Origin: a virus
DNA length: 35,762 nt
IMG/VR virus record: IMGVR_UViG_3300024518_002327
Span: 1-35,762 of that record
Strand: one strand, 5' to 3'
A program made the position numbers and the translations under genes. Position 1 is the stretch's first letter. Each line of letters begins with the position of its first letter. Under the pieces are notes generated by a model that ran no database searches, was not told the DNA's origin, and was given only the letters and a program-made list of their open reading frames with translations. Shown piece by piece: positions 14,066-21,959 of this stretch.

Positions 14066-14410
14066 ATGTTAAAAAAATTGCTGTTTCTAATACTGCTTCT
14101 TCCATTATCAGGATCAGCAAAGATGTTTCCTCTTACTATACCAATACCATCAGTTTGTTGGGATAGCTTAGAGGAGGCAGTATCGTATCATATTAACTTG
14201 GGTGAGAAAGTTATAGGAAGGGGTACAATTCCAAGTGAAAAAGGATTCTCTGGAATTATACATTTGATTGATCCATTAAGTCCAAGTTGGACTATATTGC
14301 ATGTACATAAAAACAAAGAGACAGGTAGTGTTACGGTATGTTCTATAGTAAGTGGAACAGTATGGGAAATTCATATTCCAGATTATAAGAATAATAAGAT
14401 TGAGCTATGA
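14066..14410 (+). CDS. Secreted hypothetical protein with signal peptide, 114 residues
   Basis: The N-terminus MLKKLLFLILLLPLSGSA is a clear signal peptide with cleavage likely after residue 18. The mature part has two Cys (CWDSL and VCSIV) that could form a disulfide and is beta-rich. It lies in the lysis/envelope segment between the lysozyme and a coiled-coil membrane protein. An envelope role is implied, for example in lysis or superinfection exclusion; the specific function is unknown. Confidence 0.7.
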   Translation: MLKKLLFLILLLPLSGSAKMFPLTIPIPSVCWDSLEEAVSYHINLGEKVIGRGTIPSEKGFSGIIHLIDPLSPSWTILHVHKNKETGSVTVCSIVSGTVWEIHIPDYKNNKIEL

Positions 14411-14664
14411 CAAATTCAGGACAATTTAATAGAACTATTTCTGTTGGTCATATAATAACTACTATAGGTTTAATTGTTGGTGGATTTAGTTTTATATATG
14501 ACTTAAAGAATAAGGTAGCTATACAAGAATTTAAAATTAGTGCTATAGAAGAAAGATTGGAAAGAGTTGTAGGAAGAACGGATGATCAGTTTGATCAGAT
14601 AATGGATCATCTCGTTAGGTTAGAAGAGAAAATAGATGTCATGAGTTTAACAAACGGAGAATAA
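14407..14664 (+). CDS. Single-pass membrane coiled-coil protein, holin- or spanin-like candidate
   Basis: 85 residues: a short polar N-terminus, one hydrophobic helix (about 12-31, VGHIITTIGLIVGGFSFIYD) and a long charged helix with ISAIEERLERVV and DHLVRLEEKIDVM heptads. ATG overlaps the upstream TGA (ATGA). This build is like small phage holins and inner-membrane spanin components and fits its place after the lysozyme. Sequence alone cannot decide which. Confidence 0.6.
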   Translation: MTNSGQFNRTISVGHIITTIGLIVGGFSFIYDLKNKVAIQEFKISAIEERLERVVGRTDDQFDQIMDHLVRLEEKIDVMSLTNGE

Positions 14665-14677
14665 TCGGGCAGAAAGT

Positions 14678-15331
14678 ATGAGAAAAATTATTGCATTTAT
14701 GTTGTTGTTGTTTCCTTTTGTAGCTTTTAGTGCTGACTTAGGTAAGGTTGATGTCAGTGCAAAGTTGCGCCATTCAGACGGAATTAGTGTTGGTTTAAGT
14801 GATTCCGGTAATTTTAATATTGGTATAGCCGGAGATGGATATACACTTTCATTTGATCAAAGTGATAATGAAATGGAGATTGGTGCATATGGTGTTTACC
14901 TTAGCAGATCAGATTCAAAGAACATTGGTTTGGGGTATGGAGCAGGCATTGGAATATTTGATGGTGGAGTTAGGTATTCGTGGATGAGTAATGGTGAACA
15001 TGTTGTTGGCGGTGGTTCATTGATAGCATATAAAGGATTGGGATTAAATACAGACATTGAATGGAATGTTAGTAATTCTGATATTAAAGGAAGCCTTGGA
15101 ACGTCATTAGATATATGGGGGGCAACGGCTGGCATTACGTCTAAGTGGGATATAGATAATTTTTCTTATGACGGATTAGATCTTAGCGCAGGTTATAGTA
15201 TACCTGTATCAGGCGGTCTAAATGTAATTCCATCAGTAAGTATGGGATTGGATAATAATTGGGAAAGGGGAGATATAAAAATAGCTGCCGTCCTTAGTAT
15301 GGATTTTGGTCATGAGCATGATTCGATGTAA
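14678..15331 (+). CDS. Secreted beta-barrel-like outer membrane protein, 217 residues
   Basis: A signal peptide (MRKIIAFMLLLFPFVAFS, cleavage before ADLG) is followed by a Gly/Ser/Asp-rich sequence made of repeated short beta-hairpins with alternating polar and hydrophobic residues (GYTLSFDQ, IGAYGVYLSR, LGYGAGIGIF, VRYSWM, AAVLSMDF). This is the look of a small porin-like outer membrane barrel of about 10-14 strands. Phages rarely encode such proteins. One could alter the host surface, block superinfection or take part in lysis. The C-terminus (DFGHEHDSM) is not the classic terminal aromatic, so assembly as a true barrel is not proven. A soluble beta protein is the alternative. Confidence 0.65.
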   Translation: MRKIIAFMLLLFPFVAFSADLGKVDVSAKLRHSDGISVGLSDSGNFNIGIAGDGYTLSFDQSDNEMEIGAYGVYLSRSDSKNIGLGYGAGIGIFDGGVRYSWMSNGEHVVGGGSLIAYKGLGLNTDIEWNVSNSDIKGSLGTSLDIWGATAGITSKWDIDNFSYDGLDLSAGYSIPVSGGLNVIPSVSMGLDNNWERGDIKIAAVLSMDFGHEHDSM

Positions 15332-15509
15332 TCATTTGGAATTTGTAAAAGAATCATATCTTGAGCATTTATGGTTTACTCTTAAATTAACATCTCATTT
15401 GTTAGCCCTGTCTGTAGTATCTTTAATTCATGGTATATTTCCATGGCTTTTTATTGGTTCAACATCTAGCGCTATAAAAAATATTGGGGAGAAATTAAAA
15501 AACCGATGA
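15312..15509 (+). CDS. DUF6356-like small membrane protein, 65 residues
   Basis: The product MSMIRCNHLEFVKESYLEHL continues with two hydrophobic stretches containing LIHGIFPWLF and a terminal GSTSSAIKNIGEKLKNR. The HL.fv.esY.eHl...l......liH.ifP.lF..t.s..i pattern fits the DUF6356 family found in bacteria and phages. Function is unknown. Starts at 15312 or 15318 are possible; a TTG at 15306 is also in frame. It overlaps the beta-barrel gene by about 20 bases, and its stop overlaps the next ATG. Confidence 0.6.
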   Translation: MSMIRCNHLEFVKESYLEHLWFTLKLTSHLLALSVVSLIHGIFPWLFIGSTSSAIKNIGEKLKNR

Positions 15510-15619
15510 CCTATCAACGCACTACTGGAAATGAATCTCCATCACCATTCCTTAAATTATACTTGCATAAACTAAATAAAATGTTTAGAGGAAAGAACGC
15601 AGGAAGAACAGGCAAATGA
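15506..15619 (+). CDS. Basic peptide, 37 residues
   Basis: ATG 15506 overlaps the previous TGA (ATGA), and its own TGA overlaps the next ATG, so it is coupled on both sides. The product starts MTYQRTTGNESPSPFLKLYL and ends with MFRGKNAGRTGK. No family is recognised. Double coupling in a gap that otherwise would be empty supports it. Confidence 0.55.
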   Translation: MTYQRTTGNESPSPFLKLYLHKLNKMFRGKNAGRTGK

Positions 15620-16020
15620 AGATTGATGCTAAATTTTTCGGAGCAATATTATTTCTTGTGGCTCAAACTTCTGGTGCCATATGGTGGGCTTCCTCGTTGT
15701 CTTCAGAGGTGAGTAGACTTGCTGGTATACAGGGTATATCTATACCTGCTCTAGAGGCTGAAGCAAACAAGTGTGGCATTGCCATACACAATAACGAATC
15801 TGCCATTAAAGAACTTCAGGAACATGATGAAGCTATATCTGGGCTGGATGTATTAGGGTTTAGAATAGACAGCCTATCCGAAGAGATATCAAAACTCAGA
15901 GAGGAAGATTCTGCTCAAAGAGAAGTGATGTCGAATATTATGACTCAGCATGAAAACATCTTTCAGATGATGCAGAGTAATAATATGATTCAGCAGAAAG
16001 GTAGTGGTTATGGTGGATGA
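15616..16020 (+). CDS. Membrane-anchored coiled-coil protein, spanin-like candidate, 134 residues
   Basis: One N-terminal hydrophobic helix (about 7-27) is followed by long helical heptads from about 60 to 125 (SAIKELQEHDEAIS, LDVLGFRIDSLSEEISKLRE, EVMSNIMTQHENIFQMM). This matches the topology of i-spanin-type (Rz-like) proteins with a periplasmic coiled coil; a lipoprotein gene (o-spanin-like or otherwise) lies 0.6 kb downstream. Function is inferred from topology only. Confidence 0.6.
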   Translation: MKIDAKFFGAILFLVAQTSGAIWWASSLSSEVSRLAGIQGISIPALEAEANKCGIAIHNNESAIKELQEHDEAISGLDVLGFRIDSLSEEISKLREEDSAQREVMSNIMTQHENIFQMMQSNNMIQQKGSGYGG

Positions 16021-16202
16021 CAGAAATACAAAGATGTGTATTTATTCACTATAGAAAATTATACAGTAATGTTGCAACCAAGGATGGTGCTAAGAATCTT
16101 GCTTTATTACATACAAGAAACTATTTAAATAATTACAGGATTTATACAAGCATTGTTAATGAAACACTTGAATCTAGAAGAAGCGGAATTATGTTTGAAT
16201 GA
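16017..16202 (+). CDS. Hypothetical protein, 61 residues
   Basis: ATG 16017 overlaps the previous TGA, and its TGA overlaps the next gene's ATG. The product MTEIQRCVFIHYRKLYSNVA is followed by a helical basic segment (NLALLHTRNYLNNYRIYTS). No domain is recognised. Coupling on both sides supports it. Confidence 0.55.
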   Translation: MTEIQRCVFIHYRKLYSNVATKDGAKNLALLHTRNYLNNYRIYTSIVNETLESRRSGIMFE

Positions 16203-16498
16203 TTATCACAGAACAGGCGCAAGAAAAAATAAATCAGACCCTAGATGGAAAAGGGTATTTAGGAATATATCTGGAAGGTGGCGGATGTTCAGGCTACAAA
16301 ATCAAGCTATCGCCCACTGGAGAGCTTCCGTCAGATGCGGTCATCCTTACCGATACTATTTATTCTGATGCCCATTCCCTTGACATACTTGGAGATGCAT
16401 CTATGGATTGGGAGGCAGACCCTTTCAGACCCTCATTTAAATTTGTACCTCCAACGGGAGCGCATTCCTGCGGATGTGGCTCATCATTTACTCTATAG
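16199..16498 (+). CDS. IscA/HesB-like A-type Fe-S carrier protein
   Basis: A 99-residue protein of the A-type carrier family that binds and hands on [Fe-S] clusters. The three cluster cysteines are present: C30 in GGGCSGYK, C91 and C93 in HSCGCGSSF, in the C-x60-C-x-C spacing typical of IscA. LTDTIYSD and the DASMDW segment match the family core. HesB/IscA-like genes are known from several marine phages, where they are proposed either to support host Fe-S enzymes or to be iron-binding virion components. It overlaps the preceding gene by four bases. The family call is strong and the role is open. Confidence 0.88.
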   Translation: MIITEQAQEKINQTLDGKGYLGIYLEGGGCSGYKIKLSPTGELPSDAVILTDTIYSDAHSLDILGDASMDWEADPFRPSFKFVPPTGAHSCGCGSSFTL

Positions 16499-16538
16499 TG
16501 GATATAAAATTAGTGATAACAAATGGAGAATAAACTAC

Positions 16539-16631
16539 ATGGACATAATCAAGAAGGTGTGGAAGGAAATTTCAGAAAAACCCTTATGGGCAATCGCTAT
16601 CTTAATGGTTGCGTGGTGGCTCTTTGCTTAA
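16539..16631 (+). CDS. 30-residue membrane peptide
   Basis: The frame stays open well upstream, but ATG 16539 with TGGAGA about 11 nt before it is the plausible start; the upstream part is a shadow of the IscA-like gene. The product is MDIIKKVWKEISEKPLW and then a hydrophobic AIAILMVAWWLFA helix. It overlaps the lipoprotein gene in another frame, much as o-spanin/i-spanin pairs overlap, though it is too short to be a standard spanin. Confidence 0.45.
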   Translation: MDIIKKVWKEISEKPLWAIAILMVAWWLFA

Positions 16632-16990
16632 TATTTATGACGACAGCATGCGCCCCTTTGAAGAAGGCGGGGATAATCGGGACCAGCGCAGGATTGGGTG
16701 CAACTGTGGGGAGTGTGATAGGTGGGGGTGCGATTGCACCAATAGCGGGGAGCATGATAGCTGCCTCTGCAGCCTCTGTCGTAACGGGTGGGAGCAGCGA
16801 AGCTCAATCTCAGTCTCTTGAGGTTAATGCGGATACAGTTGTAAATAATGCCCCAGATAATTTTTGGACTCTTTTAGGTAGGTTAACCCAAATGGGTGGA
16901 TGGGCTCTTTTATTAATAGTAATAGTACCAATGTTGTTTTCTTGGTTGCTTCCTGGTCCAATTCAGTTTAAAGGAAAGAAAGGTAAATAG
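16586..16990 (+). CDS. Lipoprotein with glycine-zipper segment, about 134 residues
   Basis: The frame is open from ATG 16523, but I prefer ATG 16586, giving MGNRYLNGCVVALCLIFMTTAC, a lipoprotein signal ending in a lipobox-like TTAC; an internal GTG near 16610 is also possible. A Gly/Ala-rich glycine-zipper stretch (TSAGLGATVGSVIGGGAIAPIAGSM in outline) follows, then a C-terminal hydrophobic helix (WALLLIVIVPMLFSWLLPG). It may be inserted in the outer or inner membrane and act in lysis or envelope modification. The zipper pattern is like that of bacterial Gly-zipper lipoproteins; the function here is not known. Confidence 0.65.
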   Translation: MGNRYLNGCVVALCLIFMTTACAPLKKAGIIGTSAGLGATVGSVIGGGAIAPIAGSMIAASAASVVTGGSSEAQSQSLEVNADTVVNNAPDNFWTLLGRLTQMGGWALLLIVIVPMLFSWLLPGPIQFKGKKGK

Positions 16991-16992
16991 TT

Positions 16993-18513
16993 ATGGCGAC
17001 ACAAAGAGGAGTATACGAAGAGGAAGGTGCTGGTATAGCTCTTGGAGCTATGATGGCTCAAGCTCTAAGGAATAGGGTGAAAGAGCCCACAACATTAGAT
17101 GAAAGAATATCAGCATTAAAGGAAATAGCTGCAGGACCACAAAGAGAACAAGTAGCTCAAAATCAAATGGATGCACCAAGATTAGAATATGAGCGCATGC
17201 AGAATGATCCGATTTTTCGTGAGCAGATGAGAACTAACAGAGAATTGTCTGAAAGATTAGCAATGGAAGAGGAGATGCGAAGACAACAAATGTCAGCGGG
17301 AAGAGATAGGCACCCTCCCATGCCTCAACAGCAAGTCTATCAAGATGAGTTAGGTGCTCTTAATGCTGAAGAAGGAGCACTATTAGCACAGATGCAGGCT
17401 GATAGAGTAAACCAAGCTGGTGATCAGGGTTTTACTTCTACTACAGGATATGTTCCTGGAGGACCTAGTGCATTGCCTCAGGCTTCTGCACCACCTCCAA
17501 TGCCTATAGAATTAGAACAGCAATCTACTGCTGCACAACATCCTCTTCAATTAGAGAAGCCTGTTGGACCTCAAGGATTTTCATCTACTACAGGCTATAC
17601 AAGCACACCAACTCCTGAAGGTGAGCAAATTGATACAGTAGCAAGAAATGCTGTGCAATGGGTAAATGATTTGTTTAGAAGCGATCAGGGGGGTGCTGAA
17701 CAGGCAGGAGCAGTTCAAACTGAAGACCCTTCACCAGATCTTCCAAATGCTCAGAATTTTGTTAATCCTACATATCAGTCAAGTACACCTGAGGGTCCTT
17801 TAGAGGCTCCTCAAGCAGGAACACCTGGTGGAGCAAGCACTTCTAGTGGTATTGGAACTTATACTACTCAGCATGGATTTGGAGCAAATAATTATGCACA
17901 AGGTGGAGTAACACCAGAAGAGCAGCAAATTTTAAATCAAACTCAATCTAGTCTATCGTCAAGTAGACCAGATGAATATGAAGCCTCACAGGTTTATTGG
18001 CCTACCATCGGTGACGAGAGTGGATCCGGAAAGGAGGCTACAAATCAAGCATTAGTTAGTCAGTTGCTTGATAAGTATGGAGATCAATTAAGGATGGCAG
18101 GTTACGGTGATTTAGTTGATAAATTTTCATCAGGAGATTTTAATAAGTCAGATGTAGATTCACTGATAGGTCAGTATGAAAGAGTTCTTCCTGAACAAAT
18201 TGTAAATCAGCTAAAGCAGGTATCTGCGAATTTAGATGCTGCAGTTGCTGGAGGAGAAGTAGCAAGCCCATGGATTGATCCAGATACCGGACAAGAATTT
18301 TTTCCAGGTTCTGGTATGACTGGAGATCAGTCAAGAGATAGAACAAGAGAATTAAATCAGGGGGTTTTAGGTAAGATTGCATCCGAACCAGGATTAAACT
18401 TCCAGGCCAAAACAGATACAGGCACATATGATTCAGGTGTAGCTATGTTACCTGGCGAATCATTCATAGAGTATACGCAGCGCATGCACAATAGGTTATA
18501 CCCCCAGGGGTAA
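16993..18513 (+). CDS. Gln/Pro-rich late protein, 506 residues, possible virion protein
   Basis: I do not recognise the family. The N-terminal 130 residues are charged and helical (ERISALKEIA, YERMQNDPIFREQMRTNREL). Residues 140-350 are low complexity, rich in Gln, Pro, Gly and Thr, with the repeated QGF(T/S)STTGY at 145-153 and 194-202. The C-terminal third is again more ordered, with QLLDKYGDQLRMAGYGDLVD. It directly precedes the 45-residue peptide and the large terminase. Length, place and composition suggest a virion internal or ejection-type protein, but this is inference. Confidence 0.65.
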   Translation: MATQRGVYEEEGAGIALGAMMAQALRNRVKEPTTLDERISALKEIAAGPQREQVAQNQMDAPRLEYERMQNDPIFREQMRTNRELSERLAMEEEMRRQQMSAGRDRHPPMPQQQVYQDELGALNAEEGALLAQMQADRVNQAGDQGFTSTTGYVPGGPSALPQASAPPPMPIELEQQSTAAQHPLQLEKPVGPQGFSSTTGYTSTPTPEGEQIDTVARNAVQWVNDLFRSDQGGAEQAGAVQTEDPSPDLPNAQNFVNPTYQSSTPEGPLEAPQAGTPGGASTSSGIGTYTTQHGFGANNYAQGGVTPEEQQILNQTQSSLSSSRPDEYEASQVYWPTIGDESGSGKEATNQALVSQLLDKYGDQLRMAGYGDLVDKFSSGDFNKSDVDSLIGQYERVLPEQIVNQLKQVSANLDAAVAGGEVASPWIDPDTGQEFFPGSGMTGDQSRDRTRELNQGVLGKIASEPGLNFQAKTDTGTYDSGVAMLPGESFIEYTQRMHNRLYPQG

Positions 18514-18516
18514 ACG

Positions 18517-18654
18517 ATGCCAATACAGAAGTGTAAATTGAAAAACGGTAAACAAGGCTGGAAGTGGGGTAAGAAGGGAAAATGTTATTCAAGTAAGAAG
18601 CAGGCGCAAAAACAGGCGCAAGCTATTTACGCATCTGGTTATAAGGGTGGTTAA
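18517..18654 (+). CDS. Small basic protein, 45 residues
   Basis: ATG 18517 to TAA 18654, immediately before the GTG of the large terminase. The product MPIQKCKLKNGKQGWKWGKK continues with GKCYSSKKQAQKQAQAIYAS and GYKGG. I recall near-identical short proteins next to terminase genes in many phages, so the gene is probably real. Two Cys and alternating Lys/Trp suggest a small nucleic-acid-binding fold. No function is known. Confidence 0.7.
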   Translation: MPIQKCKLKNGKQGWKWGKKGKCYSSKKQAQKQAQAIYASGYKGG

Positions 18655-20316
18655 GTGCTTCCTGAAATATTAGATGAAGTTTATGCATCTACAAAGAATT
18701 CTGATGCATCTAAACAGTTTGCTTTATGGGCGCATACAGCACCTTTTGATTCTGTGGTTAAAGCATATGCTGATTGCCATAGGGATCCTAATATTGATGA
18801 TTCTTTCATTAGGACTCTCGGTCAGCTTGATAGGTTCTATCTTGGCGTTTTTCTTTGTAATCGTCATGATATGTTACATCCGTGGATTTATGAAAGATGC
18901 AGAGAGGTAGAAGATCATAGAGACGGTAGATTAGATTTGTGGGCAAGATTCCATTATAAGAGTTCAATAATAACTTTTCTTGGAACAATACAGGAAGTTT
19001 TATGTAATCCTAATATTACTATAGGACTTCTTTCGTTCTCCGCAAGACAGGCAAAACCATTCCTACGTCAGATAATGCAGGAGTTCGATTCTAATGAAAA
19101 GCTTAAGGAGCTTTACAAAGATATACTATGGGAGAAACCTAGATTACAGGCTTCCAAATGGGCTGAGAATGAAGGCATATGTGTGCGTAGATCTGCTAAC
19201 CCGAAGGAACAAACTATTGAGGCCCACGGACTTGTGGATGGTCAGCCTACTGGACGACATTTTGATCTTATCATTTATGACGATGTAGTAGTTCAAGAGT
19301 CAGTTACTACTCCAGAACAAATATCAAAGACTACAACACAGTGGGAGTTATCATTAAACTTGGGATCTACACATAGCCCAAGATATCAGTATGCTGGAAC
19401 TAGATATGCATATGGTGATACCTATGGAACTATTCTGCAAAGAGCAGCTGTAAAGCCAAGAATACATGCAGCAACATATAGTGGAACTATGGATGGAGAA
19501 CCAGTATTCCTAGCTCAAGAGAGGTGGGAAGAAATAAAAAAGACTACATCCACTTACACCGTAGCATGTCAACAACTTTTAAATCCTATAGCTGGTTCAG
19601 ATGTAGCATTTAAACAGGAGTGGTGGCATGAGTATGAAGTTAGACCATATACTATGAATGTTTACCTGATGTGTGATCCAGCGCACTCAAAGAAGAAAGA
19701 GTCTAATAGAACTGCAATAGCTGTTGTTGGTGTAGATGCAAACTATAACAAATACTTATTGGATGGTATTTGTCATAGACTTTCATTATCCGAAAGATGG
19801 TCTAGTTTAAAGAGATTAAGGACTAGATGGAAAGGGGCTCCAGGAATTAGAGAAGTAAAGGTTGGTTATGAAAGATATGGAGCTCAAGCTGATATAGAAC
19901 ATTTTAAGGAAATGATGAAGATAGAGGGAAGTTCATTTCCTATCTATGAATTGAATTGGGTTGGAGGTGGTGGAGCCCAATCTAAGAAAGATAGGATACA
20001 AAGGTTGGAACCAGATTTAAAAGATGGATCTTTTTTCTTTCCTTATCCAACTGATAAATCCAAATTAACATCAATGCAAATTGATTACAAAGAAAGAAAA
20101 CAAGAATTCCTTACTTCAAAAAAAATTGTTTGCAAGAATGAGGATGGAAAATTATATGATCTTTCTAAATGGGTAAGGGAAAATGAGTACCTACTATTTC
20201 CTAGTGTGCATCCAGATTTTTTAGATGCTTTATCTAGAATATATGATATGGATGCTACTCCACCCATGCCTAGAAAAGGAAGAATTTTAGAACCAGAAGC
20301 AGAGGCATCATACTAA
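18655..20316 (+). CDS. terL: Terminase large subunit
   Basis: The 553-residue DNA-packaging motor. The ATPase domain shows a variant Walker A ARFHYKSSI at 97-105, Walker B LIIYDD at 205-210 and a coupling-motif-like TTTQWE near 226-231. The RNase-H-type nuclease has a first acidic residue in MCDPAHSKK (D341), then AVVGVD and a late HPDFLDALSRIYDMD near the C-terminus. Length is usual. The start is GTG 18655, right after the previous TAA. It packages DNA through the portal encoded at 30884. The functional call is secure. Confidence 0.95.
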   Translation: MLPEILDEVYASTKNSDASKQFALWAHTAPFDSVVKAYADCHRDPNIDDSFIRTLGQLDRFYLGVFLCNRHDMLHPWIYERCREVEDHRDGRLDLWARFHYKSSIITFLGTIQEVLCNPNITIGLLSFSARQAKPFLRQIMQEFDSNEKLKELYKDILWEKPRLQASKWAENEGICVRRSANPKEQTIEAHGLVDGQPTGRHFDLIIYDDVVVQESVTTPEQISKTTTQWELSLNLGSTHSPRYQYAGTRYAYGDTYGTILQRAAVKPRIHAATYSGTMDGEPVFLAQERWEEIKKTTSTYTVACQQLLNPIAGSDVAFKQEWWHEYEVRPYTMNVYLMCDPAHSKKKESNRTAIAVVGVDANYNKYLLDGICHRLSLSERWSSLKRLRTRWKGAPGIREVKVGYERYGAQADIEHFKEMMKIEGSSFPIYELNWVGGGGAQSKKDRIQRLEPDLKDGSFFFPYPTDKSKLTSMQIDYKERKQEFLTSKKIVCKNEDGKLYDLSKWVRENEYLLFPSVHPDFLDALSRIYDMDATPPMPRKGRILEPEAEASY

Positions 20317-20498
20317 TGGCGAGAACGTTTAGATATGGAGGTGGACGTAGAAGCCCCCCTCGTAGAGTTGCCTATAGGATGGTAAATGGAAAAAAGTTTT
20401 ATGAGAAATCACCTAGAGATTTTCCATATGGAGCTTTTCCTTACGCTGAACCTGTTTACTGGGTAGCAGGATATTGTGAAAATGATACTAGTTCATAG
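20316..20498 (+). CDS. Hypothetical protein, 60 residues
   Basis: ATG overlaps the final base of the terminase stop. The N-terminus is Arg/Gly-rich (MARTFRYGGGRRSPPRRVAY) and the rest aromatic and Pro-rich (FYEKSPRDFPYGAFPYAEPVYWVAGY). No family is recognised. Confidence 0.6.
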   Translation: MARTFRYGGGRRSPPRRVAYRMVNGKKFYEKSPRDFPYGAFPYAEPVYWVAGYCENDTSS

Positions 20499-20508
20499 GA
20501 GTTAATTT

Positions 20509-21114
20509 ATGGCAGTTACTATTGTTACAAGAGCTGGAAAAGGCTCACCATTAACCCATAACGAGGTTGATGCTAATTTTAATAACCTTAATAGTGGTAA
20601 GGATGATACTGTAAATAATCTTCCTCTTGATACTGTTATGAGTCAGTCTGCTGATTTTATTCCATTTTATGATACGGCAGCCGCTGCTGTTAAAAAGATT
20701 ACCCCTATAAACAGTGTATTCTTTAATAGAACTGTTATAATTAAAGTTCTTCCTGATGCTATTCCAACATATGTTGGCAACGGAATTTCAGCATTCACTA
20801 TTCCTTCTGCATTGAACGGTCTAGTTTTGAGTGCAGTAGCTGGTGAATTAGGAGCGCATGTATATACAGCAGGGGTTACTGGAACTACAGATGTAATGAT
20901 TCATAACTTAACTGATGCAGTAGATATGTTAACAACTCCAATTACCATTGATACTGGGGAAACAGATTCCTCTACAGCAGCAGCTGCTCCTGTAGTTGAT
21001 ACGTCAAATAATGCTGTATCTACAGCAGATGTTATAAGATTTGATATAGATGCAATATCAAGTGGAACGGCTGCTAATGGATTAGAAATAAGGATGCAAT
21101 TTAAGGGAGCATAA
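20509..21114 (+). CDS. Tail-fibre-type structural protein, 201 residues
   Basis: It begins MAVTIVTRAGKGSPLTHNEV, and the KGSPLTHNEVDANFNNL segment is the hallmark start of many phage tail-fibre/collar proteins, likely the virion-attachment end. The remainder is beta-rich, with Thr, Ala and Gly. AGGAG lies about 8 nt upstream of ATG 20509. It starts the fibre/modification segment. Confidence 0.75.
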   Translation: MAVTIVTRAGKGSPLTHNEVDANFNNLNSGKDDTVNNLPLDTVMSQSADFIPFYDTAAAAVKKITPINSVFFNRTVIIKVLPDAIPTYVGNGISAFTIPSALNGLVLSAVAGELGAHVYTAGVTGTTDVMIHNLTDAVDMLTTPITIDTGETDSSTAAAAPVVDTSNNAVSTADVIRFDIDAISSGTAANGLEIRMQFKGA

Positions 21115-21959
21115 TGCTAAAGTCTTTTACACGTAGTCATCCACCATCTGTAGATATTAAACCTAGAATAGTTCCAGTACCAGAAATAATATGCTCTTTG
21201 AATGAGGAGCCAGAAAAGATAAGAGATAATATAGAATCAAATATACAATTGGGTCTTCCACAAGTTATTCCATATGAGACTCAGTGGGATAAAGTTATTG
21301 GGTTGGCTCTTGGTGGCCCAACACTAGAAGATACATTTGATGATCTATATGATAAGTATAAAAATGGAATGCCAGTCATCACTGTTAATGGCACTTATAA
21401 ATATTGCATGGAAAGAGGTATACGTCCATCAGCATTTATAATGCTAGATAGCCGTGAATTTAATCATAGGTTTATTCATGAGACACACGAGGAATGTAAG
21501 TATTTTATATGCTCCCAGTGTCATCCAAATGTTTTTGAAAAACTAAAGGATAATAAAGTATTTATATGGCATTGCGCTGGGCAGGAAGATAATGAAGACC
21601 TTCTCAAGAATAAGTATGGTGATGATTACTACCCTATAATGGGCGGATCCACTGTTGCATTGAGAGCAATTCATTTGTTAAGAATGATTGGATTTCATAA
21701 ATTTGAGGTTTATGGGTTCGATAGTTGTTTTATAGGAAATCATCATGCGTATGATCAAAAAGAAAATGATGAGGAGAAGGTAATAGATGTAATTGTTGCT
21801 GATAAAGAGTTTAGATGTACAGCAGCTAATTATCATCAAGCTAAAGAGTTTGTTCAGATGATCATAAAAACTGGTGAGTACTATGATTTGGCTATTCATG
21901 GTGATGGATTAATTTCATATATTATTAAAAATCCGAGTGCTCTAAAAATTGCTGCTTAA
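21114..21959 (+). CDS. DUF115 / MptE-like (6-hydroxymethylpterin diphosphokinase-like, Maf-like) protein
   Basis: A 281-residue protein with the DUF115 layout: ALGGPTLE (about 66-73), a PVITVNGTYKYCMERGIRPSAFIMLD strand-helix block, and the family signature GGSTVALRAIHLLRMIGFHKFEVYGFDS (about 177-204). DUF115 covers archaeal MptE pterin kinases and Maf proteins that glycosylate flagellin with nonulosonic acids. In phages such genes often lie beside fibre genes. A sugar or pterin transfer to a virion or host surface molecule is possible; the substrate cannot be told from sequence. It overlaps the methyltransferase gene downstream. Confidence 0.75.
   Translation: MLKSFTRSHPPSVDIKPRIVPVPEIICSLNEEPEKIRDNIESNIQLGLPQVIPYETQWDKVIGLALGGPTLEDTFDDLYDKYKNGMPVITVNGTYKYCMERGIRPSAFIMLDSREFNHRFIHETHEECKYFICSQCHPNVFEKLKDNKVFIWHCAGQEDNEDLLKNKYGDDYYPIMGGSTVALRAIHLLRMIGFHKFEVYGFDSCFIGNHHAYDQKENDEEKVIDVIVADKEFRCTAANYHQAKEFVQMIIKTGEYYDLAIHGDGLISYIIKNPSALKIAA

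Noticed and set aside
16278-16538. Upstream part of the frame ending at 16631
   Set aside because: It is a shadow of the IscA-like gene; only the last 30 codons have their own ribosome binding site.
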